This document shows, in pieces, positions 25,281 to 34,466 of a DNA stretch of 64,000 nt (the stretch's first letter is position 1; every line of letters starts with the position of its first letter). This DNA comes from Amycolatopsis sp. A133 (GTDB taxonomy: Bacteria > Actinomycetota > Actinomycetes > Mycobacteriales > Pseudonocardiaceae): NCBI RefSeq assembly GCF_031082405.1, contig NZ_JAVHJU010000069.1, positions 62,001-126,000 on the forward strand, in the 5' to 3' direction. A program made the translations under genes and the position numbers. A model generated the notes under the pieces. It did not search any database. It was not told the DNA's origin and was given only the letters and a program-made list of their open reading frames with translations.

Positions 25281-25868
25281 ATGTTTCCCGTGGCGGTGAT
25301 CGAAGACGCGGCGGCGGCCGAGGTGTCGCTGGACCCGGTCCGGGCCCGGCTGCTGGCCGAACTGGCCGAGCCGGCTTCGGCGACGATGCTCGCCGCGCGC
25401 GTCGGCCTGCCCCGCCAGAAGGTCAACTACCACCTGCGGGCCCTGGAGAGCCACGGCCTGGTGGAGCTGGTCGAGGAACGCCGCAAGGGCAACGTCACCG
25501 AGCGGATGATGCGGGCGACGGCGGCGTCGTACGTCATCTCGCCGACGGCGCTGGCCGCGGTGCAGCCCGACCCGGCCCGCTCGCCCGACCGGCTCTCGGC
25601 GCGCTGGCTGCTCGCCGTCGCCGGACGGCTCGTCCGCGACGTCGGCCTGCTGATCACCGGCGCGGCGAAGGCCCAGCAGCGCGTGGCGACGTTCGCGCTC
25701 GACGGCGAGGTGCGGTTCGCCTCCGCGGCCGACCGGGCCGCGTTCGCCGAAGAGCTCACGGCCGCGGTGACGACGCTGGTGGGGAAGTACCACGACGAGA
25801 GCGCGGAGAAGGGGCGCCCGCACCGGGTGGTCGTCGCCGTCCACCCGAGCATCCCGGAGGAGTCCTGA
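25281..25868 (+). CDS. ArsR-type winged-helix regulator
   Basis: A 195-residue regulator with an ArsR/HTH_20 winged helix (about 18-80; LLAELAEPASATMLAARVGL, then KVNYHLRALESHGLVELVEE). The C-terminal half is longer than in classical metal-sensing ArsR proteins and has no Cys cluster, so it is not a metal sensor of the usual sort. The gene lies 1 nt before an SRPBCC gene. ArsR plus SRPBCC pairs are common in actinobacteria, with the regulator controlling the pair. Confidence 0.85.
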   Translation: MFPVAVIEDAAAAEVSLDPVRARLLAELAEPASATMLAARVGLPRQKVNYHLRALESHGLVELVEERRKGNVTERMMRATAASYVISPTALAAVQPDPARSPDRLSARWLLAVAGRLVRDVGLLITGAAKAQQRVATFALDGEVRFASAADRAAFAEELTAAVTTLVGKYHDESAEKGRPHRVVVAVHPSIPEES

Positions 25869-25869
25869 C

Positions 25870-26607
25870 GTGGGCCACGAATTCGAGCTGACCGACGTCG
25901 CCGAAGTGGGGGCGACGCCGGAACAGGTGTGGGAAGCCATCGCGACCGGGCCGGGCATCGACTCGTGGTTCATGGGCCGCAACGAGGTCGAGGGTGGCAC
26001 CGGCGGTGTCGTCCGCGGTGCCTTCGGCGGGTACCGGCCCGAGTACCGGATCCGCGAGTGGGACCCGCTGGAGAAGCTCGTCTACGGCAGCGAAACCGCG
26101 CCGGACGGACGGCGGATCGCCTACGAGTTCCTCGTCGAGGGCCGCGCCGCCGGCAGCACGGTCATCCGGTGCGTCACCAGCGGGTTCCTGCCCGGTGACG
26201 ACTGGGAAGACGAGTTCGAAGCGATGACCACGGGTGGCGAGCTGTTCTTCCGCACCCTCGTCGAGTACGTCACGCACTTCGCCGGCCGGGCCGCGGTCCC
26301 CGTCACGGTCTTCGGGCCCGCGGTGGGGGACTGGGCCGAGGCGTGGGCCCGGCTGGGCACCGAGCTCGGCCTGTCCGCGCGGCCCGCCGAAGGCGACCGG
26401 GTCCGGGTCGCGCCGGTCGGCCGAGAAGGCGTGGTCTACGCGGTGAACGACCAGACGGTGGGCGTGCGGACGGCGGACGCGATGTTCCGGTTCGTCCGCG
26501 GCTTCCAGGGCGCGATGGTCGCCTGCCACCACTTGTTCACCCCGGGCACCGACGCGGACGTCGAGGAGAAGACCTGGGGTGACTGGCTCAACCGGGTGTT
26601 CGGCTAG
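25870..26607 (+). CDS. SRPBCC (AHSA1-like) ligand-binding domain protein
   Basis: A 245-residue START/Bet v1-like helix-grip protein. The N-terminal half (EVGATPEQVWEAIATGPGID) is a typical AHSA1-type SRPBCC domain with a hydrophobic ligand pocket; the C-terminal ~90 residues are an extra region. The GTG start follows the ArsR stop by 1 nt. The stop (TAG) overlaps the stop of the convergent DUF5703 gene in a shared CTAG. Function of the ligand domain is unknown. Confidence 0.85.
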   Translation: MGHEFELTDVAEVGATPEQVWEAIATGPGIDSWFMGRNEVEGGTGGVVRGAFGGYRPEYRIREWDPLEKLVYGSETAPDGRRIAYEFLVEGRAAGSTVIRCVTSGFLPGDDWEDEFEAMTTGGELFFRTLVEYVTHFAGRAAVPVTVFGPAVGDWAEAWARLGTELGLSARPAEGDRVRVAPVGREGVVYAVNDQTVGVRTADAMFRFVRGFQGAMVACHHLFTPGTDADVEEKTWGDWLNRVFG

Positions 26608-26828
26608 GTCGGCAGAGCGCCGGGGAGGCTCTGCGCCGTCTTCTTGCGGCGCAGCCAGACCCGGCGCGTGCCGTCCGCGTACAACCGGACGGTCCGCAGT
26701 TCCCAGCCCGCGAACTCCGCGTGGATGGAGAGCTGGATCGCCGCCGCACGCCGGGACACGCCCGGGGGGAGGTGCAGACGGCGATACTCCCAATCCCCTT
26801 CGACCACCGCCTCGCCGACCGCTGTCAT
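26604..26828 (-). CDS. DUF5703-like small protein
   Basis: A 74-residue basic protein with the pattern EYRRLHLPPGVSRRAAA, then AGWELRTVRLYADGTRRV and a Lys/Arg-rich end, matching my recollection of the actinobacterial DUF5703 family. No catalytic motif is visible. The ATG overlaps the stop of the upstream lipoprotein gene (ATGA), so it is the second gene of a two-gene operon. Longer open frames here are shadows. Confidence 0.75.
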   Translation of the reverse strand: MTAVGEAVVEGDWEYRRLHLPPGVSRRAAAIQLSIHAEFAGWELRTVRLYADGTRRVWLRRKKTAQSLPGALPT

Positions 26829-27838
26829 GGCTGGATCACCTGGGTCCCTTCTCCGGCCGCCGAGCCGACGATCACCCGGCCGCTCTTCTCGTCCACCCCG
26901 ACCGAGTCCGGCTGGCGCACGGTGGGGAACCGGTACTTCTCCACGGGCTCGCCGCCGCGGACGTCGAACCCGGCCACTTCGTTGCGCCCGGTCAGCGTCA
27001 CCCACGCCAGGCTCCGCGTCGCGTCGTAGGCGATCCCGTACGCCCCGCCCGGCACCGGGTACCGCTGCCGCATGATCAGCGGCGAAGCCGAGAACGCGAT
27101 CAGCGCACCCGCCCGCGCGTCCGTCACCAGCACCCGCCCGTACGAGTCCGCCACGGCGTTCGCGGCACCGTCCCCGGCACGCAGCCCTTCGTCGACCTTC
27201 CCGGCGGCGACGTCCACCGAGAACACCGCCGTCCGCAGCCGGTCCAGCACCACCACGCCGTCCCCGGTGTCGACGACGTCGTCCGCGCTGTAGAGCTGCC
27301 CGCCGATCGTCCGCGCCGGACCCGCCGCGGGCAGCACCCGGATGTCCTTCGCCGCCCCCATCGCCACCAGCCGGTCCGCCCCGACCACGATGCTCGCCGC
27401 CGGCTGCCCGCCCGTCTTCGTCTCGGTCAGCTTCCGGTCCGGCAACGCCAGCTGCTGCACCACACCCTGACCCGGCTCCGCGATCTCCACCCGCCCCGGC
27501 GAGACGGAAAGCTTCTCCGCCTTGCCGTATAACGGCATATTCACCGGGGGTGACGCGAGCGCGTTCAAGTCGTACAGCCGCAGCGACGGGGGCTCGGAAA
27601 CCGCAACGACGAGCGTGGCCGTCTTCGCGTCCACGGCGACCGCCGAGACCGAGCCGTCGCCGAGCACCTGACCGGCGGGTTTCACCGTCACGGCGGGGGA
27701 GACGGCCGGGCGTGCGGCGGTCGGGTTCTTCACGATCTGCAGGTCGTCGGTGGTCGACTTGGCCGACGAGCAGCCCGAGAGCACCAGGGCACCGGCGAGC
27801 GGGAGCGCGATCCACGACACGGCGGCGAACCGACGCAC
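26825..27838 (-). CDS. Secreted lipoprotein with beta-propeller-like repeats
   Basis: A 337-residue lipoprotein. The signal peptide ends in lipobox LVLSGC, giving a lipid-modified Cys at about residue 22. The mature part consists of repeated strands such as DKTATLVVAV and GVVVLDRLRTAVFSVD in a YVTN/NHL-like propeller, without a visible catalytic site. GTG 27838 is preferred over ATG 27884 because TGGAGG lies 7 nt before it, while the ATG site has almost no spacing. Possibly involved in envelope binding or sensing. Coupled to the DUF5703 gene. Confidence 0.82.
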   Translation of the reverse strand: MRRFAAVSWIALPLAGALVLSGCSSAKSTTDDLQIVKNPTAARPAVSPAVTVKPAGQVLGDGSVSAVAVDAKTATLVVAVSEPPSLRLYDLNALASPPVNMPLYGKAEKLSVSPGRVEIAEPGQGVVQQLALPDRKLTETKTGGQPAASIVVGADRLVAMGAAKDIRVLPAAGPARTIGGQLYSADDVVDTGDGVVVLDRLRTAVFSVDVAAGKVDEGLRAGDGAANAVADSYGRVLVTDARAGALIAFSASPLIMRQRYPVPGGAYGIAYDATRSLAWVTLTGRNEVAGFDVRGGEPVEKYRFPTVRQPDSVGVDEKSGRVIVGSAAGEGTQVIQP

Positions 27839-27936
27839 GTTGCTGCCTCCAGGTGTCCCTCGGCGGGCGGTCTTCACCAGCATGCTCCTTGATCCCCGTG
27901 CCGTCACGTGCGTGTCACCGAACAGACACCTGGCGC

Positions 27937-28905
27937 TCACCGCGGCCAGCGTTCGGGGTAGCCGACCTCGATCGCGCTGACGTCGTCGAGCGCGGACCGG
28001 ATGGCGGGCGGGAGGGTGATGTCCTCCGCCGTCAGCGAGCCGGTGAGCTGGCCGGTGTCGCGCGCGCCGACGACCGGGGCGACGACGCCGGGCCGGTCGC
28101 GGACCCAGGCCAGCGCCACCGCCAGCGGCGACGTGCCGAGCCCGTCGGCGGCGGTCGCGACGGCCTGCACGATCCGGGCGGCGCGGTCGGTGCGGTGGTG
28201 CTCGACGTACCCGGCGTAGGCGCTGTTCGCGCCGCGCGAGTCGGCGGGTGTGCCGGTGCGGTACTTGCCGGTCAGCACGCCCCGGCCCAGCGGCGCCCAC
28301 GGCAGCAGCCCGATGCCGTGGTGGGCGGCCGCGGGCACGACCTCGCGGTCCACCCCGCGCTCCAGCAGCGAGTACTCGACCTGGGTGGAGACGAGGGGAG
28401 CGACGGCCGAGGCGCCGGCGGCGGCCGTGGCCAGCTGCCAGCCGGAGTAGTTCGAGACGCCGACGTAGCGGACCTTTCCGCTGGTCACGGCGTACTCCAG
28501 GGCCGACAGCGTCTCGGCGAGCGGTACGCAGTCGTCCCAGGCGTGCAGCTGCCAGAGGTCGATGTGGTCGGTGCCGAGGCGCTTGAGCGAGCCGTCGAGC
28601 GCGGTGAGCAGCGCCCCGCGGGAGGCGCCGCCGCCGAACGGGCCCTCGGTGCGCCGGGCGACCGCCTTCGTCGCGAGGACGACGTCGTCGCGGGGCACGA
28701 GGTCGCCGAGCAGGGAGCCGAGCACCCGCTCGCTCTCCCCCTCGCCGTAGATGTCGGCCGTGTCCACCAGAGTGCCGCCGGCGTCGACGAAGGCGACCAG
28801 CTGACTGGCGGCCTCCTCCGCATCCGTGTCGCCACCCCAGGTCATGGTGCCGAGCGCCATCCGGGAGACGCGCAGTCCCGAGCGGCCGAGCAGTCGCTTT
28901 TCCAC
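27937..28905 (-). CDS. Aldo/keto reductase
   Basis: A 322-residue aldo/keto reductase with tetrad Asp48, Tyr53, Lys80 and His121 (LVDTADIYGEGESE, ATK, LWQLHAWD). It reduces aldehydes or ketones with NADPH; substrate unknown. GTG 28905 has no ribosome site but a TAGGCT box 8 nt upstream. Divergent from the F420-type oxidoreductase by 86 nt. Confidence 0.9.
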   Translation of the reverse strand: MEKRLLGRSGLRVSRMALGTMTWGGDTDAEEAASQLVAFVDAGGTLVDTADIYGEGESERVLGSLLGDLVPRDDVVLATKAVARRTEGPFGGGASRGALLTALDGSLKRLGTDHIDLWQLHAWDDCVPLAETLSALEYAVTSGKVRYVGVSNYSGWQLATAAAGASAVAPLVSTQVEYSLLERGVDREVVPAAAHHGIGLLPWAPLGRGVLTGKYRTGTPADSRGANSAYAGYVEHHRTDRAARIVQAVATAADGLGTSPLAVALAWVRDRPGVVAPVVGARDTGQLTGSLTAEDITLPPAIRSALDDVSAIEVGYPERWPR

Positions 28906-28913
28906 GACCGCCG

Positions 28914-28919
28914 AGCCTA
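28914..28919 (-). promoter_or_regulatory. Leaderless-type -10 box (TAGGCT)
   Basis: On the minus strand TAGGCT ends 8 nt before GTG 28905 of the aldo/keto reductase. Confidence 0.4.
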
Positions 28920-28977
28920 GTGGGCTGCCCCGTCCGGGGGAGACCAAGGTGAGTCGTGTCGCGATCAAGGCCCCCGT

Positions 28978-28983
28978 TAGGGT
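28978..28983 (+). promoter_or_regulatory. Leaderless-type -10 box (TAGGGT)
   Basis: TAGGGT ends 8 nt before GTG 28992 of the luciferase-like oxidoreductase. Confidence 0.42.
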
Positions 28984-28991
28984 CTGGCCCC

Positions 28992-30029
28992 GTGCGACTC
29001 GGACTGAATCTCGGCTATTGGGGCGCGGGGAACGACCCCGCGAACCTGGCCCTGGCGAGACAGGCGGACGAACTCGGCTACGCGGTCGTGTGGGCCGCGG
29101 AGGCCTACGGCTCGGACGCGGTCACGGTGCTCTCGTGGATCGCGGCGCAGACGTCGCGGATCGACGTCGGTGCCGCCGTGCTGCAGATCCCGGCCCGCAC
29201 TCCGGCGATGACGGCGATGACCGCCGCCACCCTCGACACGCTCTCCGGCGGCCGGTTCCGGCTCGGCCTCGGCGTGTCCGGCCCGCAGGTGTCCGAGGGC
29301 TGGCACGGCGTGCGCTTCACCTCGCCGGTGGCCCGCACCCGCGAGTACGCCGGGATCGTGCGGACGGCGCTGCGCCGGGAGCGGCTGAAGTTCGAGGGCG
29401 AGCACTTCACGCTGCCACTGCCGGACGGCCCGGGCAAGGCGCTGCGGCTGACCGTCCGCCCGGCCCGCAAGCACATCCCGCTCTACCTGGCCGCGATCGG
29501 CCCGAAGAACCTGGAGCTGGCCGGGGAGATCGCCGACGGCTGGCTGCCGGTGTTCTTCTCGCCGGCCCACGCGGGGGAGCAGCTGGCCCACGTCCGCGCC
29601 GGTGCCGAGCGGGCCGGCCGCACCCTCGACGGCTTCGACGTCGTCCCGTCGGTGCCGCTCGTGCCCGGTGCCGACTGGCGGACCTGCGCGGACGCCGTCC
29701 GCGGCTACGCGGCCCTCTACCTGGGCGGGATGGGGAGCAAGGAGAAGAACTTCTACAACCGGCTGGCGTGCCGGATGGGATTCGCGGCCGAAGCCGCCGA
29801 AGTGCAGGAGAAGTACCTGGCCGGCGACCGGGCCGGGGCGATGGCGGCGGTGCCGCCGGAGTTCCTCGACGCGACGTCGCTGCTGGGCCCGAAGGAACGG
29901 ATCGCGGAGAAGATGAAGGAATACGCCGAAGCCGGCGTGACCACCCTGTCGGTGTCGCCCTACACGCCGGAGCCGGCCGGGGCGCTGCGCACCGCCGTCG
30001 AGGCGCTCGAGCTGGCGGGGGTGGCCTGA
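28992..30029 (+). CDS. F420-dependent luciferase-like oxidoreductase
   Basis: A 345-residue TIM-barrel protein of the LLM class F420-dependent group. The N-terminus RLGLNLGYWGAGNDPANLAL, WAAEAYGSDA and the GGRFRLGLGVSGPQVSEGW segment are characteristic of this group (MSMEG_3544-like in my memory). It probably transfers hydride between reduced F420 and an unknown substrate. GTG 28992 is followed by 1 nt of spacing to uppP at its 3' end, so the two are likely co-transcribed. Confidence 0.87.
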   Translation: MRLGLNLGYWGAGNDPANLALARQADELGYAVVWAAEAYGSDAVTVLSWIAAQTSRIDVGAAVLQIPARTPAMTAMTAATLDTLSGGRFRLGLGVSGPQVSEGWHGVRFTSPVARTREYAGIVRTALRRERLKFEGEHFTLPLPDGPGKALRLTVRPARKHIPLYLAAIGPKNLELAGEIADGWLPVFFSPAHAGEQLAHVRAGAERAGRTLDGFDVVPSVPLVPGADWRTCADAVRGYAALYLGGMGSKEKNFYNRLACRMGFAAEAAEVQEKYLAGDRAGAMAAVPPEFLDATSLLGPKERIAEKMKEYAEAGVTTLSVSPYTPEPAGALRTAVEALELAGVA

Positions 30030-30030
30030 C

Positions 30031-30873
30031 GTGGGCTGGTTCGAAGCACTGGTGCTGGGCCTGGTCCAGGGCCTGACGGAGTTCCTCCCGATCTCCTCGA
30101 GCGCGCACCTGCGGATCGTCGCGGCGCTGGCCGGCTGGGACGACCCGGGCGCGGCGTTCACCGCCGTCACCCAGATCGGCACCGAGCTGGCGGTGATCAT
30201 CTACTTCGGGCCGAAGATCGGGAGGATCCTGCGGGCCTGGTTCTTCTCGCTGTCCAAGCCGGAGTGGCGCCGCGACCCGGACGCCCGGCTCGGCTGGCTG
30301 ATCATCGTCGGCTCGCTGCCGATCGTCGTGCTCGGGCTGCTGCTGCAGGACCAGATCGACAGCGCGTTCCGCGACCTGCGGATCACCGCGACCGTGCTCA
30401 TCGTGTTCGGCGTGATCCTGCTGGTCGCCGACCGGATCGGGAAGCAGGAGCGCACGCTCGACCACCTGACCGTGCCGCACGGCCTCGGTTTCGGCTTCGC
30501 GCAGGCGCTGGCCCTGATCCCGGGCGTGTCCCGCTCCGGCGGCACCACCAGCGCGGGCCTGCTGCTCGGCTACACCCGGGCGGAGGCGGCGGAATACTCG
30601 TTCCTGCTGGCGCTGCCGGCGGTGTTCGGCTCGGGGGTGTACAAGCTCAAGGACATCGGCTCGGGTGACGTGCCGGCCCAGTGGGGCCCGACGATCCTGG
30701 CCACGCTGGTCGCCTTCGGCGTCGGGTACGTCGTGATCGCCTGGCTGATGGCCTACATCAAGAAGCGCAGCTTCGTGCCGTTCGTGGTGTACCGCCTGGT
30801 GCTCGGCGTGCTGCTGTTCGTGCTGATCTTCGCCGGCGCGCTGGACCCGAACGCGGGCCCGGTCGGGCACTGA
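30031..30873 (+). CDS. uppP: Undecaprenyl-diphosphatase
   Basis: A 280-residue BacA/UppP membrane enzyme that dephosphorylates undecaprenyl pyrophosphate to recycle the cell-wall lipid carrier. Both signature motifs are present: GLTEFLPISSSAHL near the start and PGVSRSGGTT near residue 165. About eight membrane spans. Loss or excess of this enzyme alters bacitracin sensitivity in other bacteria. The GTG start is 1 nt after the preceding stop. Confidence 0.95.
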   Translation: MGWFEALVLGLVQGLTEFLPISSSAHLRIVAALAGWDDPGAAFTAVTQIGTELAVIIYFGPKIGRILRAWFFSLSKPEWRRDPDARLGWLIIVGSLPIVVLGLLLQDQIDSAFRDLRITATVLIVFGVILLVADRIGKQERTLDHLTVPHGLGFGFAQALALIPGVSRSGGTTSAGLLLGYTRAEAAEYSFLLALPAVFGSGVYKLKDIGSGDVPAQWGPTILATLVAFGVGYVVIAWLMAYIKKRSFVPFVVYRLVLGVLLFVLIFAGALDPNAGPVGH

Positions 30874-30881
30874 TCCGCCCG

Positions 30882-30909
30882 CGTGGGGACCGCTTGATCG
30901 GTCCCCACG
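30882..30909. terminator. Terminator after uppP
   Basis: Perfect 11-bp stem (30882-30892 / 30899-30909) with a 6-nt loop. It overlaps nothing coding and abuts the -10 box of the phosphatase gene. Confidence 0.7.
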
Positions 30910-30915
30910 TAGGGT
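30910..30915 (+). promoter_or_regulatory. Leaderless-type -10 box (TAGGGT)
   Basis: TAGGGT ends 7 nt before GTG 30923 of the histidine phosphatase gene. Confidence 0.45.
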
Positions 30916-30922
30916 GGGGCCC

Positions 30923-31630
30923 GTGAGTACGGTCATTCTGCTCCGGCACGGCAAGTCCACGGCCAACGGCTCCGGCGTCCTGGCCGGGCGCTCCCCGAAG
31001 GTCAACCTCGACGACACCGGCCGCGCCCAGGCGGAGAAGCTCGTCGAACGGCTCGACGGCGTCCCGCTGTCCGGGCTCGTCGTTTCGCCCATGCTGCGGT
31101 GCAAGCAGACGGTCGGGCCGCTCGCCGCCGCGCGCGGCCTCGACAAGGTCGTCGAGCCGGGGCTGTCCGAAGTGGACTACGGCGAGTGGACGGGCAAGGA
31201 GCTCAGGCACCTCGCCAAGGAACCGCTCTGGCGGGTCGTGCAGGCGCACGCCTCGGCCGCGGTGTTCCCGGGCGGCGAAGGGCTCGCGGCGATGCAGGCC
31301 CGCTCGGTCGCCGCCGTCCGCGCCCACGACCGGCGGATCACCGCCGAGCACGGCGACCACGCCGTCTGGCTGCTGTGCAGCCACGGCGACGTCATCAAGT
31401 CCATCCTGGCCGACGCGCTCGGCCAGCACCTCGACGCCTTCCAGCGGATCGTCGTCGACCCGGCGTCCATCTCGGTCGTGCGCTACACCGAGACACGGCC
31501 GTTCGTCATGCGGGTCAACGACCACGGCGGCGACCTGCGCGGCATCGTCCCGCCGGAGCCGAAGCCGAAACGGGGCAAAAAGGCCACGCCGAGCAGCGAC
31601 GCCATCGTGGGCGGTACCACCGGTCGGTGA
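30923..31630 (+). CDS. Histidine phosphatase (phosphoglycerate-mutase-like)
   Basis: A 235-residue histidine phosphatase superfamily member. The catalytic RHG triad is in VILLRHGKST and the second His in SHGD; SEVDYGEWTGKEL supplies the acid region. Its C-terminus (PPEPKPKRGKK) is basic and disordered. It matches the MSMEG_4193-type phosphomutase-like family of actinobacteria. GTG 30923 is preferred over GTG 30914 because of the -10 box placement. Confidence 0.88.
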   Translation: MSTVILLRHGKSTANGSGVLAGRSPKVNLDDTGRAQAEKLVERLDGVPLSGLVVSPMLRCKQTVGPLAAARGLDKVVEPGLSEVDYGEWTGKELRHLAKEPLWRVVQAHASAAVFPGGEGLAAMQARSVAAVRAHDRRITAEHGDHAVWLLCSHGDVIKSILADALGQHLDAFQRIVVDPASISVVRYTETRPFVMRVNDHGGDLRGIVPPEPKPKRGKKATPSSDAIVGGTTGR

Positions 31631-31677
31631 TCCCGGCCACCTCCGGAAAGCGCTGACACCGGCCCCGGGGGACCACG

Positions 31678-31683
31678 TAGGGT
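31678..31683 (+). promoter_or_regulatory. -10 box (TAGGGT) with short leader
   Basis: TAGGGT 39 nt before the M3 peptidase ATG; here a leader with a ribosome site (AGGAG) follows, in contrast to the leaderless genes. Confidence 0.35.
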
Positions 31684-31722
31684 GGCGGGACCGAGTGTTT
31701 TCCCCGACCAGGAGCCTGCCCG

Positions 31723-33777
31723 ATGATTTCGCCGGACAACCCGTTCGCCGCACCCAGCGAGCTGCCCTACGCCCTGCCGCCCTTCGACCGGATCTCCGAC
31801 GAGCACTACCGGCCCGCGTTCGAGGCCGGGCTGGCCGAGCACGCGGCGGAGATCGAGCAGATCGCGGCGCAGGACGCCGAGCCGACGTTCGAGAACACCA
31901 TCGTGGCCCTCGAGCGCGCCGGCGAGCTGCTGAGCCGGGTGGCGAGCGTGTTCTACAACCTGGCCGGCTCCAACAGCACCGACGAGATCCAAGCCATCCA
32001 GGCGGAGTTCGCGCCCAAGCTGGCCGCCCACCACGACGCGATCCACCTGAACCCGCAGCTGTTCGCCCGGATCGACGCCCTCCACGCGCGGCGCGGCGAG
32101 CTCGGCCTGGACGAGGAGTCGCTGCGGCTGCTGGAGCGGCGGCACACCGACTTCAGCCGGGCCGGTGCCGGCCTCGGCGAGGCGGAGCAGGCCCGGCTGC
32201 GGGAGCTGAACGGGCAGCTGTCCACGCTGCAGACGAAGTTCCAGCAGAACCTGCTCAAGGACACCAACGACCTCGCCGTCGTCATCGCCGACCGGGCCGA
32301 GCTCGACGGCTTCGGCGAAGGGGTGATCGCCACCGCGGCCGAAGCGGCGTCCGCACGGGGCGAGGACGGCAAGTACGTGCTCACCCTGAGCCTGCCGACG
32401 AGCCAGGCATCGCCGCTGGAGACACTGCGCAACCGCGAGGTCCGCGAGCGCATCCACACCGCCTCGATGGCGCGGGGCAACCGCGGCAACGACTGCGACA
32501 ACAACGCCGTCGTCGCCGAAATCGTCCGCCTGCGCGCGGAACGGGCCGTCCTGCTCGGCTACCCGAACCACGCCGCGTACGTCATCGCGGACGAGACGGC
32601 GAAGACAGCCGAAGCCGCGGCCGGGCTGCTGGAGCGGCTGGCTCCCGCCGCGGTCGCGAACGCCCGCGCCGAAGCCGCGGAACTGCAGCAGCTGCTGGAA
32701 GCCGACGTGCCGGGCGCGACGCTGCGGCCCTCGGACTGGCCGTTCTACGCCGCCCAGGTCCGCCGCGAACGCTTCGACGTCGACACCGAGGCGTTGCGGC
32801 CGTACTTCGAGGCCGACCGCGTGTACCTCGACGGCGTCTTCTTCGCCGCGACGAAGCTGTACGGCCTGACGTTCACCGAGCGGGACGACCTGCCGAAGTA
32901 CCACCCGGAGGTCCGGACCTTCGAGGTCTTCGACGCCGACGGCACCCCGCTCGGCCTCTACCTGCTCGACCTGTACACCCGCGACTCCAAGCGCGGCGGC
33001 GCCTGGATGAACACCTTCGTCGACCAGTCCGCACTGCTGGACCGCAAGACGGTCGTGGTCAACGTGCTCAACGTGAACCGGCCGCCGGCGGGGGAGCCGA
33101 CCCTGCTCACCTTCGACGAGGTCGTCACCGCCTTCCACGAGTTCGGCCACGCCCTGCACGCGCTGGTCTCCTCGGTCCGCTACCCGACCTTCTCCGGCAC
33201 GAACGTGCCCCGCGACTTCGTCGAATACCCCTCCCAGGTCAACGAGATGTGGATGCTGTGGCCGGAAGTCCTGGCCCACTACGCCAAGCACCACGAGACG
33301 GGGGAGGCGCTGCCGCAGGAGCAGGTCGAGAAGCTGCTCGCGGCCCAGCAGTACGGCGAAGGCTTCTCCACCACCGAATACCTCGCGGCGTCCCTGCTCG
33401 ACCAGGCCTGGCACGGCCTCGGCGTCGACGACCGGCTGGGGGAGGTGCAGCCGTTCGAGACCGAAGCGCTCGTGAAAGCCGGCGTCGCCGTCGACGCGAT
33501 CCCGCCGCGCTACCGCACGACGTACTTCGCCCACATCTTCAGCGGCGGCTACAGCGCCGGGTACTACTCCTACATCTGGAGCGAAGTCCTCGACGCCGAC
33601 ACCGTCCAGTGGTTCCGCGAAACCGGGGGACTGACCCGCAAAAACGGCGACCACTTCCGCCGCACCCTCCTGGGCCGCGGAGGCAGCATCGACCCGATGG
33701 ACGCCTTCCGCGCCTTCCGCGGCCGCGACCCCGAGATCGAGCCCCTCCTGGCCCGCCGCGGCCTCGACGGAGTCTGA
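31723..33777 (+). CDS. dcp: M3 family peptidyl-dipeptidase / oligopeptidase
   Basis: A 684-residue zinc metallopeptidase of family M3. The HExxH zinc site is HEFGH (in VVTAFHEFGHALHALVSS), with the downstream Glu in FVEYPSQVNEMW. Full-length compared with Dcp/OpdA, without a signal peptide, so cytoplasmic. It degrades short peptides or cleaves dipeptides from C-termini; the Dcp assignment over oligopeptidase A is by overall resemblance. It ends just before a very strong terminator. Confidence 0.92.
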   Translation: MISPDNPFAAPSELPYALPPFDRISDEHYRPAFEAGLAEHAAEIEQIAAQDAEPTFENTIVALERAGELLSRVASVFYNLAGSNSTDEIQAIQAEFAPKLAAHHDAIHLNPQLFARIDALHARRGELGLDEESLRLLERRHTDFSRAGAGLGEAEQARLRELNGQLSTLQTKFQQNLLKDTNDLAVVIADRAELDGFGEGVIATAAEAASARGEDGKYVLTLSLPTSQASPLETLRNREVRERIHTASMARGNRGNDCDNNAVVAEIVRLRAERAVLLGYPNHAAYVIADETAKTAEAAAGLLERLAPAAVANARAEAAELQQLLEADVPGATLRPSDWPFYAAQVRRERFDVDTEALRPYFEADRVYLDGVFFAATKLYGLTFTERDDLPKYHPEVRTFEVFDADGTPLGLYLLDLYTRDSKRGGAWMNTFVDQSALLDRKTVVVNVLNVNRPPAGEPTLLTFDEVVTAFHEFGHALHALVSSVRYPTFSGTNVPRDFVEYPSQVNEMWMLWPEVLAHYAKHHETGEALPQEQVEKLLAAQQYGEGFSTTEYLAASLLDQAWHGLGVDDRLGEVQPFETEALVKAGVAVDAIPPRYRTTYFAHIFSGGYSAGYYSYIWSEVLDADTVQWFRETGGLTRKNGDHFRRTLLGRGGSIDPMDAFRAFRGRDPEIEPLLARRGLDGV

Positions 33778-33816
33778 CCCACCGGTCACCTCTCCATAAG
33801 TGTATAACGACCTATA

Positions 33817-33850
33817 CTGCGGGGCGATTTTCCGAAAAATCGCCCCGCAG
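33817..33850. terminator. Strong intrinsic terminator after M3 peptidase
   Basis: Perfect 15-bp stem (33817-33831 / 33836-33850) with tetraloop CCGA, followed by TCCTTTTT. One of the clearest terminators in the window. Immediately upstream is a small inverted repeat GTATA / TATAC. Confidence 0.85.
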
Positions 33851-34017
33851 TCCTTTTTGCACAAAAGAACAGCACCGACGGAAGGGGCAGCCTCCCGGCC
33901 TTGCGGTCGGGCAGGATCAGCCTCCCCGGTCACCGCACCCGAGTCACCCCGGCCGCGGCCCGGCGCGCGTTAGCTTTGCCGGGCAAGGGATTCGAGTGAT
34001 TCTCGGGGAGGGAAACC

Positions 34018-34455
34018 ATGAAGACCAAACTGCGCCGGCTGGGCGTCCTGCTGACGCTGGTGCTCGCGGTCGGCGGCGTTTTCACCGCGCCGGCGTCGGC
34101 GGGGACGCAGTCCACGGAAGCCACCTGCACGGGCGCGGGTTCGTGCTGGTTCACGTGGGGCCGCATCACGCGCGGTGACTGCACGATGGACCAGGCCAAG
34201 TGGACGCTGAACCGGAACGGCAGCGCGTCCTTCGAGGCGGTGATCATCAGCAACGACAGCAACGACGCGTGGCTGATGTGGCCGGTCGTGACGGACACGA
34301 GCGGGTTCGTGCTCGGGCCCGTCACGCACGGGGGTGACCCGAAGTTCGTGCGGGGCACGGTGAAGAACCAGTGGACGTGGTGGTTCGATGCCGGGTCGTT
34401 CGACCCGTGGCTCTTCGACCGGATCCACAGCATGAGTTTGTCGAGTAGCTGCTGA
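34018..34455 (+). CDS. Small secreted protein (DUF6294-like)
   Basis: A 145-residue secreted protein. The signal peptide (RRLGVLLTLVLAVGG core) is cut after APASA. The mature ~118 residues are rich in Trp and have Cys residues near both ends (TCTGAGSCWF, SSSC at the end); the middle reads ASFEAVIISNDSNDAWLMWP. I recall this as the DUF6294 pattern of actinobacteria, but I cannot confirm it. ATG 34018 follows GGGGAGGG. Function unknown; likely extracellular. Confidence 0.8.
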   Translation: MKTKLRRLGVLLTLVLAVGGVFTAPASAGTQSTEATCTGAGSCWFTWGRITRGDCTMDQAKWTLNRNGSASFEAVIISNDSNDAWLMWPVVTDTSGFVLGPVTHGGDPKFVRGTVKNQWTWWFDAGSFDPWLFDRIHSMSLSSSC

Positions 34456-34466
34456 TCGTCGCGTGT

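Noticed and set aside
26604..27815. 403-codon frame over the lipoprotein region
   Set aside because: Only its last 74 codons (DUF5703-like) are real; the remainder is out of frame with the lipoprotein.
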